Positions 45,110 to 54,007 of a DNA stretch of 64,000 bases are shown piece after piece. The notes beneath the pieces were generated by a model. The model did not search any database. It was not told the DNA's origin and saw nothing but the letters and a program-made list of their open reading frames with translations. Position 1 is the stretch's first letter; the number at the start of each line of letters is the position of its first letter. The DNA comes from JAUWGC01 sp963753055 (lineage in GTDB: Bacteria; Bacteroidota; Bacteroidia; Bacteroidales; B18-G4). The position numbers and the translations under genes were made by a program. The stretch lies in NCBI GenBank assembly GCA_963753055.1, contig CAVWAP010000001.1:434001-498000 (forward strand). Reading direction: 5' to 3'.

Positions 45110-46072
45110 ATGCTTTTCATTAATGGACAAGACATTGACAGGATCATAGATCTGACTGTGATGGTAGATGGGATAGAAGAGGCCTATCGAATTCAGGATG
45201 CAGGAAGCTTCACTATGCCAAAGCGAATGCATGTTGATCGTGAAGAAAATACTTTGCTGCTGATGCCTTGCTTTACGGATGCTTCATTGTCAACGAAACT
45301 TGTAACTGTTTACCCGGAAAATATTCATATCGACAAGCCGGTAATTAATGGTATAGTGATTTTATCTGATGGGTCTACCGGGGAGCCGTTGGCCATGATT
45401 GATGGGGCTAAGCTCACAGCGCACAGGACTGGAGCTGTTGGAGGTGCTGCTATTCGTTATTTGACTGATGATAAAATCAATCGTATCGGGTTGGTTGGTG
45501 CAGGGATACAGGGTTATCACCAGGTTCTGTACGCCTGTTCTGTTAGAAAAATCCAGGATGTCTGGGTTTATGATTCTAATCCTGCTAAACTGGAAAACCT
45601 GCTGAAGGAACTAAAACCAGGATTGCCTGGCATTAAATTTATTAAAGCAAAATCCTCATCAGATCTGGTTAATAATGTGGACCTGGTGATTACTGCTACT
45701 TCTTCAAAAGAACCGGTATTGCCCGACCGGGAAGGTGTTTATTCCGGAAAAACAATTTTAGCCTTTGGCTCATATCGCCCGGATATGCGTGAATTGCCGC
45801 AAAAGTTCTTTGAGGTCTGTGATAGGATTTTTGTTGACACCATGCATGCCTTACAGGAATCTGGTGATATCATTGATCCTTATAAGGTGCCTTGGTACCG
45901 TAACGAACTGGTTCCCTTTTCAGAACTGGTGATTGGTAACACCAACTTAAGGGATAATGAACATACCATTTTATTTAAGTCTGTTGGCATGGCTTTATTT
46001 GATAATGTTGCGGCCAGGCTGGTTTACCAGGAAGCCCTGGAAAAAAATATTGGAGTTGAAATTGATTTATAA
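45110..46072 (+). CDS. Ornithine cyclodeaminase / mu-crystallin family protein
   Basis: NAD(P)-dependent enzyme; family members include ornithine cyclodeaminase, alanine dehydrogenase and delta-1-pyrroline-2-carboxylate reductase. Marks are MPKRMHVDREENTLLLMPC, STKLVTVYPENI with a substrate-binding Lys, MIDGAKLTAHRTGAVGGAA near residue 105 and the Rossmann motif IGLVGAGIQGYHQVL near residue 128. 320 residues, no signal peptide, so it acts in the cytoplasm. Starts 2 bp after the C69 gene. The sequence does not tell which substrate; in context it would use an amino or cyclic imino acid from peptide breakdown. Confidence 0.85.
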   Translation: MLFINGQDIDRIIDLTVMVDGIEEAYRIQDAGSFTMPKRMHVDREENTLLLMPCFTDASLSTKLVTVYPENIHIDKPVINGIVILSDGSTGEPLAMIDGAKLTAHRTGAVGGAAIRYLTDDKINRIGLVGAGIQGYHQVLYACSVRKIQDVWVYDSNPAKLENLLKELKPGLPGIKFIKAKSSSDLVNNVDLVITATSSKEPVLPDREGVYSGKTILAFGSYRPDMRELPQKFFEVCDRIFVDTMHALQESGDIIDPYKVPWYRNELVPFSELVIGNTNLRDNEHTILFKSVGMALFDNVAARLVYQEALEKNIGVEIDL

Positions 46073-46087
46073 TAAAAAATATTATCC

Positions 46088-47401
46088 ATGAATACCTACC
46101 AGAAAATTATTTCCTATTTGATCTCAGGCTTGTTGATGATCATGATATCAGGAATGGCCCATTCGCAGGACAGCCTGGAGTTTTATAATTTTTTGAAACA
46201 AATACCCGGGGTCCAGATCAAGGAGATCAACCATGCGCCTATGTTCGAGTCAAAATATGAGATCTCTATCCCCCAGTATATTGATCATAAAGACCCCTCA
46301 AAAGGCACCTTCAGACAAAGGATCTATGTCTCACATAAATCAAAGGATAAGCCTGTGGTTTTCATTACTGAAGGTTATTCTGCAGGTTATGGAAGGTACC
46401 CCCTGGCCAATAGTGAACTTACTACTTACCTTGATGCCAACCAGATCGTATCAGATCATCGTTATTTTGGAGAGTCGGTACCTGAGCCATTGGACTGGCA
46501 ATACCTGACGATAGAAAATGCTGCCACAGACCATCATCGGATTATTGAGATATTCAAGGATTACTACCAGGGTAAATGGGTAAGTACCGGTGTAAGCAAA
46601 GGAGGACAAACCTCCATGTACCATCGGTATTTCTTCACCGATGATGTTGATGTGACGGTAGGGTATGTTTGTCCCCTAAACTTTTCCATCGAAGAGCCAA
46701 GGGTTTATCCATTCCTCGACCAGGTTGGCGATTCGGTTTGCCGACAGAAAGTATATGATTTCCAGTATAACCTGTTGAAAAACAAGGATAAATACTTTCC
46801 TGAGTTTCAGAAGGTGGCTAAAGAAAAAGAAATGACATACAGCATGGGTGAAATGGCTGCTTATGAGCTGATAGTGCTTGAATACTCTTTTGCCTATTGG
46901 CAATATCAATTATTTCCATGTGATTCGATCCCCGGATATGATGTAAGTGCAGAAAAGGCAATCAGACATTTGGATGCTGTAGCCAGTATCGACTGGGTGT
47001 CTGTTGAAGGGATAAAGGGGATGCAGCCATTTTTCTACCAGGCACTGACTGAGATTGGGTTTTATGGTTATGATCTCACAGAATTTGATGGATTGATTGA
47101 AGGCCTGGATCACGGGCTGTTTACTTTTACAGCACCTGAAGGGGTAACTTGTGTTTATGATCCTGAGCCCATGCAGAAGGTAGACGCATTCATCAGGCAT
47201 CAGGCAGATAAGATGATGTTTATTTATGGGGAATGGGACCCATGGTCGTCGCCAGCTGTCCAGGTGACCGGAAGGGAAGGTGTTAAAAAGTACATCAAGC
47301 CCGGAGGTAGCCATGGGTCTGCCATCTATAATTTACCGGAAGATATGAAACAGGATATTTTCAGTACTCTTGAAGAATGGCTGGAAATTGAAATTGATTA
47401 G
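46088..47401 (+). CDS. S37 family (PS-10 type) aminopeptidase, secreted
   Basis: Serine tripeptidyl/prolyl aminopeptidase of the S37 family. Signal peptide with cleavage near AHSQ. The catalytic triad is visible: Ser170 in GVSKGGQTSMYH, Asp384 in YGEWDPWSSPA and His409 in GGSHGS. RQRIYVSHKSKDKPVVFITEGYSAGYG and SDHRYFGESVPEP are typical of the family. 437 residues. Lies 15 bp after the cyclodeaminase-like gene and 21 bp before the GH92 gene. Role by context: trimming peptides in the periplasm. Confidence 0.9.
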   Translation: MNTYQKIISYLISGLLMIMISGMAHSQDSLEFYNFLKQIPGVQIKEINHAPMFESKYEISIPQYIDHKDPSKGTFRQRIYVSHKSKDKPVVFITEGYSAGYGRYPLANSELTTYLDANQIVSDHRYFGESVPEPLDWQYLTIENAATDHHRIIEIFKDYYQGKWVSTGVSKGGQTSMYHRYFFTDDVDVTVGYVCPLNFSIEEPRVYPFLDQVGDSVCRQKVYDFQYNLLKNKDKYFPEFQKVAKEKEMTYSMGEMAAYELIVLEYSFAYWQYQLFPCDSIPGYDVSAEKAIRHLDAVASIDWVSVEGIKGMQPFFYQALTEIGFYGYDLTEFDGLIEGLDHGLFTFTAPEGVTCVYDPEPMQKVDAFIRHQADKMMFIYGEWDPWSSPAVQVTGREGVKKYIKPGGSHGSAIYNLPEDMKQDIFSTLEEWLEIEID

Positions 47402-47422
47402 GAACCTGCAAAATAAGATATT

Positions 47423-50386
47423 ATGAATATGAAATATGTTTTTTACTATTTACTATTGGCTATTTTGATGGGATGCAATTCTGTTGAAGAGAAGGAGCCG
47501 GTGGATTATGTAAATCCGTTTATTGGCACGGGGGGACATGGTCATACATATCCAGGGGCAGCCACTCCGTTTGGTATGGTCCAGCTTAGCCCCGACACAA
47601 GGAAGGATAACTGGGATGCATGCGGTGGTTACCATTATTCCGACAGCATCGCTTTAGGTTTCAGTCATACCCATCTGAGTGGAACCGGGGTAGGGGACTA
47701 TGGCGATATCCGCTTTTCACCGATTGTGTTTCCGGTAGGCATTTCCAAAGAAGAAATACTAAAATTTGATGTAAAGTCGTCTTTTAGCCATAAAAATGAA
47801 CAGGCAAGCCCCGGATATTACAGCACATACTTTGATGATATTCAAACCAAAGTTGAGCTGACAGCTACACCCCGCTGCGGCTTTCATAAATATACATTCC
47901 CGGCAGGTGCCGATGCTGCTGTGGTAATTGACCTTACCGAAGGTGTCACTTCTGATAAAATCATTGAATCCTGGGTTTCAGTAATAAATGACAGTACAAT
48001 TGCTGGCTGTAAATCATCGAGGGGCTGGGCCCAGGAGCAGACTGTCTGGTTTTGGGCTGAATTTTCTCAACCATTCAAGGAATACTTGATCGTCAGTGAG
48101 GGATTGCCTGTTAATTCACCAAGTTTTTCTACAAATGATCCCTTAAAGATCGTATTGAGGTTTGATCCTCCTGAAGAGAGGGTTATTATGTCTAAGGTGG
48201 GCATTTCATCCGTTGATAGGGATGGACCAATGAAAAACCTTCAGGCAGAGATACCTGGTTTTGATTTTGACCTGGCCAGGAATAATGCCCGGGACAGCTG
48301 GAATGAGATGTTAAGCAAGATAGAGGTTGAAGGAGGCACCACGGAGGATAAAACAGTCTTTTATACTGCGCTTTATCATTCTTTCCTTGCTCCCAACTTA
48401 TTTTCTGATGCTGACGGACGCTATATGGGTCATGACTTTAAAATCCATCAGGTGAATGGACATAAGATGTATACAGTCTTTTCATTGTGGGATACCTTTC
48501 GTGCACTGCATCCATTATTTACTATTGTCCAACAGGACCTGACCAATGATCTGATCAATTCCATGCTGAATATTTATGAACAGGGAGGTTTGCTTCCGGT
48601 ATGGGAGCTGGCTGCTAATGAAACATGGTGCATGATAGGATATCACTCAATCCCCGTTATTGCCGACGCATATTTGAAGGGCATAAGAGAGTATAATGTT
48701 GAAAAGGCTTTTGAGGCGATGAAAAAGAGTGCTGAGCAGGATCATCATGGGCTGAGGTATTATAAACAGTATGGATATATTCCGGCCGACAAAGAAGGAG
48801 AATCTGTGTCAAAAACCCTGGAATATGCCTATGATGACTGGTGTATAGCTATGATTGCCAAAGACCTGGGTAAAGAGGACGACTACAAGAATTACATGCA
48901 AAGAGCCCAGTATTACAAAAATATTTTTGACCCTGAGACGAAATTCATGCGAGGAAAAATGAATGGGATGTTCGTAAAGCCTTTCAATCCCACTGAGGTT
49001 AATTTCATGCTTACCGAGGCCAATACCTGGCAATATACATTCTTTGTGCCCCAAGATATTTCAGGTTTAATGGAATTGCTTGGAGGCAGAGGTGACTTCA
49101 CCGGGAAACTTGATACCCTGTTTAATACAAATATGGAATTATCGGGTCGGCATCAATCGGACATCACCGGATTGGTCGGACAATATGCTCATGGTAATGA
49201 ACCAAGCCATCATATGGCATACCTGTACAATTTTGCAGGACAACCCTGGAAGACGCAGGAGATTGTCAGGGTGATCATGCGTGACCTGTATGGTCATAAA
49301 CCTGATGGCCTTTGCGGAAATGAGGACTGCGGTCAAATGTCGGCATGGTATGTCCTGAGCTCCATGGGATTTTACCCGGTTACACCAGGTACTAATGAGT
49401 ATGTCATTGGCAGTCCGGTTTTTAATAAGGTAACCATCAATCTTGAAAATGGAAAAAAATTCACTATTCAGGCCAATGGCAATAGTGAAGAAAATATTTA
49501 TATCAAGTCGGCCCGGATGAATGATGTGGAATACTCAAAATCTTTTATCACCCATGAAGATATCATGGCAGGAGGAGAACTGGTCTTTGAGATGAGTGAT
49601 CATCAGTCGGAGACCTGGGGCACCGGAGATGGAGATCTGCCAGTTACATCCATTAACGATCATCTCATCACACCAGTCCCTTATATCATTGCGGAATCAA
49701 GGTCATTCACAGATAAACTGGATTTAGCATTAGCCAATATCTATCCTGATGCAGAGATATTTTATGATTACGGAACCGCCAAATCGCTTGGCGGCTTTGA
49801 GGCCTATTCAAGACCTTTAAGCATTAACAAAAATACATGGCTGAGAAGCTATGCTTTAAAAAATGAACGTGTCGTAAGTCCCGTGATCAGCGGAGAGTTT
49901 AACTTAATGCCCCAGGGACGATCTATTCAGATAAAACATCCATACAACAGCCAGTATACCGCCGGGGGTGACCATGGCCTGATTGACCTTTTGAGGGGCG
50001 GAGAGAATTTCAGGACAGGCTTCTGGCAGGGCTACCACGGTGTTGACCTTGATGCGGTGATAGACCTGGGGGCAGAGACATCTGTAGATGTCATCTCAGC
50101 TGGCTTCCTGCAGGATCAGCGATCCTGGATCTTCATGCCTGAATACGTTGAAGTGTCTGTATCCCTGGATGGGGACTCATATAACTCCTTGGGCCTGATC
50201 AATAATGACGTTCCTCAGGATCAGGGTGGTGTGATCATCCGGGAGTTTGAATTCAAGCTACCGGTTGAGAAGATCAGGTACATCAAAGTCTTTGCGAAAA
50301 ATATAGAAAAATGCCCGGAATGGCACCTGGGTTCAGGCAACCCTTCCTGGATATTTATTGATGAGATTGTGATCAAACAGGATTAA
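47423..50386 (+). CDS. Alpha-mannosidase, GH92, lipoprotein with the same C-terminal modules as the GH20 enzyme
   Basis: Ca2+-dependent exo-alpha-mannosidase. Lipobox AILMGC near residue 18, then acidic residues that may favour surface display. The N-terminal domain has VNPFIGTGGHGHTYPGAATPF and SHTHLSGTGVGDYGDI; the catalytic (alpha/alpha)6 domain has LLPVWELAANETWCMIGYHS with Glu400 in the acid position, and GNEDCGQMSAWYVLSSMGFY with the base residues. After residue 735 a chitobiase-type module (AEIFYDYGTAKSLGGFEAY) and an F5/8C-like module (TGFWQGYHGVDLDAVIDLG to PSWIFIDEIVIKQ) follow. 987 residues, about 200 longer than a plain GH92. Linkage specificity is not clear. Stop overlaps the convergent peroxiredoxin by 4 bp. 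Confidence 0.94.
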   Translation: MNMKYVFYYLLLAILMGCNSVEEKEPVDYVNPFIGTGGHGHTYPGAATPFGMVQLSPDTRKDNWDACGGYHYSDSIALGFSHTHLSGTGVGDYGDIRFSPIVFPVGISKEEILKFDVKSSFSHKNEQASPGYYSTYFDDIQTKVELTATPRCGFHKYTFPAGADAAVVIDLTEGVTSDKIIESWVSVINDSTIAGCKSSRGWAQEQTVWFWAEFSQPFKEYLIVSEGLPVNSPSFSTNDPLKIVLRFDPPEERVIMSKVGISSVDRDGPMKNLQAEIPGFDFDLARNNARDSWNEMLSKIEVEGGTTEDKTVFYTALYHSFLAPNLFSDADGRYMGHDFKIHQVNGHKMYTVFSLWDTFRALHPLFTIVQQDLTNDLINSMLNIYEQGGLLPVWELAANETWCMIGYHSIPVIADAYLKGIREYNVEKAFEAMKKSAEQDHHGLRYYKQYGYIPADKEGESVSKTLEYAYDDWCIAMIAKDLGKEDDYKNYMQRAQYYKNIFDPETKFMRGKMNGMFVKPFNPTEVNFMLTEANTWQYTFFVPQDISGLMELLGGRGDFTGKLDTLFNTNMELSGRHQSDITGLVGQYAHGNEPSHHMAYLYNFAGQPWKTQEIVRVIMRDLYGHKPDGLCGNEDCGQMSAWYVLSSMGFYPVTPGTNEYVIGSPVFNKVTINLENGKKFTIQANGNSEENIYIKSARMNDVEYSKSFITHEDIMAGGELVFEMSDHQSETWGTGDGDLPVTSINDHLITPVPYIIAESRSFTDKLDLALANIYPDAEIFYDYGTAKSLGGFEAYSRPLSINKNTWLRSYALKNERVVSPVISGEFNLMPQGRSIQIKHPYNSQYTAGGDHGLIDLLRGGENFRTGFWQGYHGVDLDAVIDLGAETSVDVISAGFLQDQRSWIFMPEYVEVSVSLDGDSYNSLGLINNDVPQDQGGVIIREFEFKLPVEKIRYIKVFAKNIEKCPEWHLGSGNPSWIFIDEIVIKQD

Positions 50387-51018
50387 TAGTTCTTTCCTAA
50401 GTAATCTGCAACACCTTCTGCATCTGCCTGCATTCCTGAATCACCCTCTTTCCAATTTGCAGGGCAAACTTCACCATGCTCTTCGAAATACTGAAGTGCA
50501 TCAACCATTCTTAAGGCTTCATCAATGCTTCTGCCTAAAGGAATATCATTGACTACCTGGTGCCGCACAACTCCTTGCTTGTCGATCAGGAACAGTCCAC
50601 GGTATGCAACAGGATCGCCTTCGAAATCCATTTCCCCATCTTCAGTATATTCATATTCACCTGCAAGAACATCATAATTTTCAGAAATGGTTTTAGACAG
50701 ATCGGCAACCAGTGGATATGTTACACCGTTGATACCCCCTTTGTTCACCTCAGTGTTCAACCATGCCCAGTGAGAGAACTTCGAATCGATAGAACACCCA
50801 ACAACAGCTACATTACGTTTTTCAAATTCTTCAATCTTTTCCTGGAAGGCCAGGAGCTCTGTTGGGCAAACAAAAGTGAAATCAAGCGGATAAAAGAAAA
50901 ATACCACATGTTTCTTTCCGATATACTGTTCAAGGGAGAATTTTTCCACAAATTCGCCTCCATTAACGACGGCATCTGCTTCAAATAAAGGTGCTTTCTT
51001 TCCTACTAATACTGACAT
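50383..51018 (-). CDS. 2-Cys peroxiredoxin (AhpC/TSA family)
   Basis: Thiol peroxidase that reduces H2O2 and organic peroxides. Peroxidatic Cys lies in DFTFVCPTELLAF near residue 51, resolving Cys in HGEVCPANWKEGD near residue 190, giving a typical 2-Cys enzyme. PLVADLSKTISENYDV and RGLFLIDKQGVVRHQ are family segments. 211 residues, longer than the 187-residue AhpC and closer to the eukaryote-like Prx1 branch. Has its own promoter and does not belong to the efflux operon upstream. Confidence 0.95.
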   Translation of the reverse strand: MSVLVGKKAPLFEADAVVNGGEFVEKFSLEQYIGKKHVVFFFYPLDFTFVCPTELLAFQEKIEEFEKRNVAVVGCSIDSKFSHWAWLNTEVNKGGINGVTYPLVADLSKTISENYDVLAGEYEYTEDGEMDFEGDPVAYRGLFLIDKQGVVRHQVVNDIPLGRSIDEALRMVDALQYFEEHGEVCPANWKEGDSGMQADAEGVADYLGKNY

Positions 51019-51049
51019 AATTACTAGATTTTAATATTATTGCTTAATA

Positions 51050-51082
51050 CAAATTTATAAACATTTAATAAATGCCTTCGAA
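51050..51082 (-). promoter_or_regulatory. Promoter of the peroxiredoxin gene
   Basis: Minus strand: TTCG (51082-51079), 21 bp, TAAATTTG (51057-51050). The -7 box matches fully and the -33 box has one mismatch. The predicted leader is about 28 nt. Confidence 0.6.
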
Positions 51083-51084
51083 AT

Positions 51085-52578
51085 CTAATCTATATTTCCA
51101 ATGTCGCTCAGGTTAAATTCTATTTTATGATTCTCTCTGAAATCATACAATGTGAGCTTACGCAGTTGAAAGTAATTTACCCAGTACGTTTGCAAAGACT
51201 GATAATAGGATTTCTTTGCATTGTCGTTGTCAATCTGTGCGTTATTCAGCTCAAGGACATCATTGACTTTACCGATCATGTAACGTTTTTGTGTTACATC
51301 ATACCGTTTTTGAGCAACCGTGTCTGATTTGGCGGCTATTAATAATTGATTTTCTTGCATGTTAAATTGCATAACAGTCAGGAATACGCTTTGTTCAAAG
51401 TCAATCCTTTCCTGCTCAACGGATGTCATGACGAGTTCTTCAGAAGACTCTGCCATCTTGATACTTCCCCGGGCCAGCCCCCAGTCGACAAGAGGTATAT
51501 GAATTCCAAGGCTGACTTGTTCCTGGTCGAGAGGCTGTTTGTATACGCTCGAAAACATGTCATTCGTTCCGGTAATCCCAAATACTGCATAAAGCTCTGC
51601 TTCAAACCTGTTAGACCTTTTAGCCATATTTACCTGGCTTGCTGCTTCCAGCAGCTGGACTTCAAAATCAAGTGAGGTTGAAGAGTTTTCTTTAGCTTCA
51701 CCGATAGCGGTGCTGGCATCAACCGGGAAATGATGGGTCTCTGTTGGCGGGATCAACTGAATCTTAACATCGTTTTTGATCCTGAGATAAGATTTTAACT
51801 TAAAGAGGTTATTCTCAAGGTTAAGTTCAGCATTATCTACAGCGGCTCTGGCTTTTAAGAAGTTCAGTTCAAGCTGAAGTAACTCATTCTCAGCTATCTT
51901 TCCAAGATTATAACGACCAAGTGCTATTCTGTACAGGGTGTCATAATTATGCATATTCGTGTAGGAGATCACCTCTTCAATCTGTGCCTGAAGCAGGTTA
52001 AAGAAATAGTTGGTGGCAGTAATGGACACCTGCTCCATATTCTCCAGATAAACACTTTGTGCCTGGGTATACTTTATTGGTTCAATTTTTTTGTCCCATT
52101 TGTAAGCATTATATTTGAATAAAGGCTGGCTGTAACCAATGTTGATCGGGTTTGCCTGCCATGAGGTTAATGTAGCGGAATCTGAGAAGTTATCAAGCCT
52201 GGATAAACCTGACCTGAGGAACAGTTCGCCACCTGTAAAGCCAATCTTCTGGTTAAGTTTCAACTCTGCGGAAGCATTTGAATAACTTTGTGCCTGGAAT
52301 GTTTCCACCCCATTCGGAAGGGTAACCGTGTTTATCGACCGGTTGAAATTAGGAAGGACAGCATCTGCGCGTAGCTGAGGTAAGTAATTTGCTCTAAATG
52401 TTTTATATTCCCAATAACTCCTTCGGAATCTGTGCTTAGCTATCAAGGCATCAGGAGATTGCTGCTTTGCAATATATATGACATCATTCAGTGACAGGAT
52501 ATTAACTTCGTCCTGTGCGTGAAGTGGATTCTCAATGAATATTCCAAATACAAAAAATAAAACTATCAGGCTCTTCAT
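51085..52578 (-). CDS. TolC-family outer membrane efflux protein
   Basis: Outer-membrane channel of a tripartite exporter. Signal peptide, cleavage near LHAQ. The family's two repeats of long helices and beta strands are visible: residues 40-240 and 260-480, with LSLNDVIYIAKQQSPDALIAK at the start and a matching NSSTSLDFEVQLLEAASQVNMAKRS in the second half. 497 residues. Follows the permease gene by 15 bp and lies last in an adaptor-permease-channel operon. Confidence 0.88.
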   Translation of the reverse strand: MKSLIVLFFVFGIFIENPLHAQDEVNILSLNDVIYIAKQQSPDALIAKHRFRRSYWEYKTFRANYLPQLRADAVLPNFNRSINTVTLPNGVETFQAQSYSNASAELKLNQKIGFTGGELFLRSGLSRLDNFSDSATLTSWQANPINIGYSQPLFKYNAYKWDKKIEPIKYTQAQSVYLENMEQVSITATNYFFNLLQAQIEEVISYTNMHNYDTLYRIALGRYNLGKIAENELLQLELNFLKARAAVDNAELNLENNLFKLKSYLRIKNDVKIQLIPPTETHHFPVDASTAIGEAKENSSTSLDFEVQLLEAASQVNMAKRSNRFEAELYAVFGITGTNDMFSSVYKQPLDQEQVSLGIHIPLVDWGLARGSIKMAESSEELVMTSVEQERIDFEQSVFLTVMQFNMQENQLLIAAKSDTVAQKRYDVTQKRYMIGKVNDVLELNNAQIDNDNAKKSYYQSLQTYWVNYFQLRKLTLYDFRENHKIEFNLSDIGNID

Positions 52579-52593
52579 ACTAAGTTTATTTTA

Positions 52594-53958
52594 TTATTCA
52601 TACCTGAGTGAAACAACAGGATCCTGACCGGAAGCACGCTTAGCCGGCACATACCCAAACACAATACCTACTGCGGCTGAAACACAGAAAGATACAATTA
52701 TCGACAATGGTGAAATAATTGTTAGTATACCTGTTACCTGCATAATAATTTTAGAAAAAAGGAATCCCATCAGGATACCAATAAAACCACCTGAAATACT
52801 GATTAATATAGCTTCTGTCAGAAATTGAAATATAACATCTTTCTTTGTGGCTCCTGTAGCCATCCGGATACCAATCTCCTTAATCCGCTCCATCACCGAA
52901 GCCAGCATAATATTCATAATGCCAATCCCTCCAACTATCAGAGAAATACCGGCAATAACAGCCAGTACTATATTGAAGATATCCTTCGTCCGTTGTTCTT
53001 GCTTCAAAAGTATCTCAGGAATGCTGATATCGAAGTCATTAACCCCTGAATGCCTTCTGAACATCATTTTCTGTAAAGTATTGGAGGTAGAAACCAGAAA
53101 CTCGGATTCTTTGACCTGGATAACAATCTTATCCAGCTGGTTGAAATTACTTTCATCCGAGCCTGCTGAACTCCAGAAGCTTGTGACGAAACCACCCCTG
53201 ATGACGATGCCACCCCCACCTCCATGTATAGAGTTGGAGTTGACGACGGAACGATCTTTGTACCTTAGAAGGATGGTTTGGAGTGGAGCATATATATTAT
53301 TGTTGTAATCGCTTACGCCAAGGTCCCTGTCAGCTCCGACACTGAACATATTTATTTCTAATATCCCTACTATCTTCAACCAAACATGTCCGCACTTGAT
53401 ATATTTGCCGATAGGGCTCTCTTCCGGAAACAATTTTGCTTTAATCGTTGGTCCGATGACACAAACCGGACTGCCATTTATCATCTGACCCTCAGTAAAA
53501 AACCTTCCTTCCTGCAGTTGCAAATTGTATACTTCGAAGAAATCGGGTGTAACGCCATTTAACTTTGCTGATCTGCGCTTGCCACTCTTTATGATGAAGG
53601 TCTCATAGGTAACCTCAGGGCTAACTCTTTCGACTGTTGGTAGTATGTCTTTAATGCTTTCCGCGTCCTTCAGCGTTAAACCGGGTGAGTACTTATTGCT
53701 CATACTCTTTCCCTCCTCATCTGAATCTTCTTGTCCTTCTCCACCAGGTGTTACTGGTCTGATTACAATATTGTTGACCCCTACCATTTTAATCTGCTCA
53801 AGGATCTCCTGCTTGGCTCCATTTCCAATAGCCATCATGGTAATTACAGCTGCCACTCCAAAAATGATTCCCAGTGTGGTTAGAAATGACCTGAACTTGT
53901 ATGCCATTACGGCTTCAAGTGCAATGTTAAAGATGTATAGATATCTTTGATATTTCAA
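52594..53958 (-). CDS. ABC transporter permease, MacB/FtsX type
   Basis: 454-residue type VII ABC permease with the MacB-like topology: one membrane helix near the N-terminus (TTLGIIFGVAAVITMMAIG), a large periplasmic domain (residues 60-325, MacB_PCD) and three C-terminal helices with GGIGIMNIMLASVMERIKEIGIRMATGA, the FtsX signature. There is no nucleotide-binding domain in the chain and no ABC ATPase gene next to it. Start TTG 53958 gives the family's N-terminal amphipathic helix; ATG 53907 is too close to the first membrane segment. Between the adaptor and channel genes. Confidence 0.88.
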   Translation of the reverse strand: MKYQRYLYIFNIALEAVMAYKFRSFLTTLGIIFGVAAVITMMAIGNGAKQEILEQIKMVGVNNIVIRPVTPGGEGQEDSDEEGKSMSNKYSPGLTLKDAESIKDILPTVERVSPEVTYETFIIKSGKRRSAKLNGVTPDFFEVYNLQLQEGRFFTEGQMINGSPVCVIGPTIKAKLFPEESPIGKYIKCGHVWLKIVGILEINMFSVGADRDLGVSDYNNNIYAPLQTILLRYKDRSVVNSNSIHGGGGGIVIRGGFVTSFWSSAGSDESNFNQLDKIVIQVKESEFLVSTSNTLQKMMFRRHSGVNDFDISIPEILLKQEQRTKDIFNIVLAVIAGISLIVGGIGIMNIMLASVMERIKEIGIRMATGATKKDVIFQFLTEAILISISGGFIGILMGFLFSKIIMQVTGILTIISPLSIIVSFCVSAAVGIVFGYVPAKRASGQDPVVSLRYE

Positions 53959-54007
53959 TGGCTGACGGGATTTGAATTTATTACTTTTTTTGCTTCATGT
54001 TTGCTTA

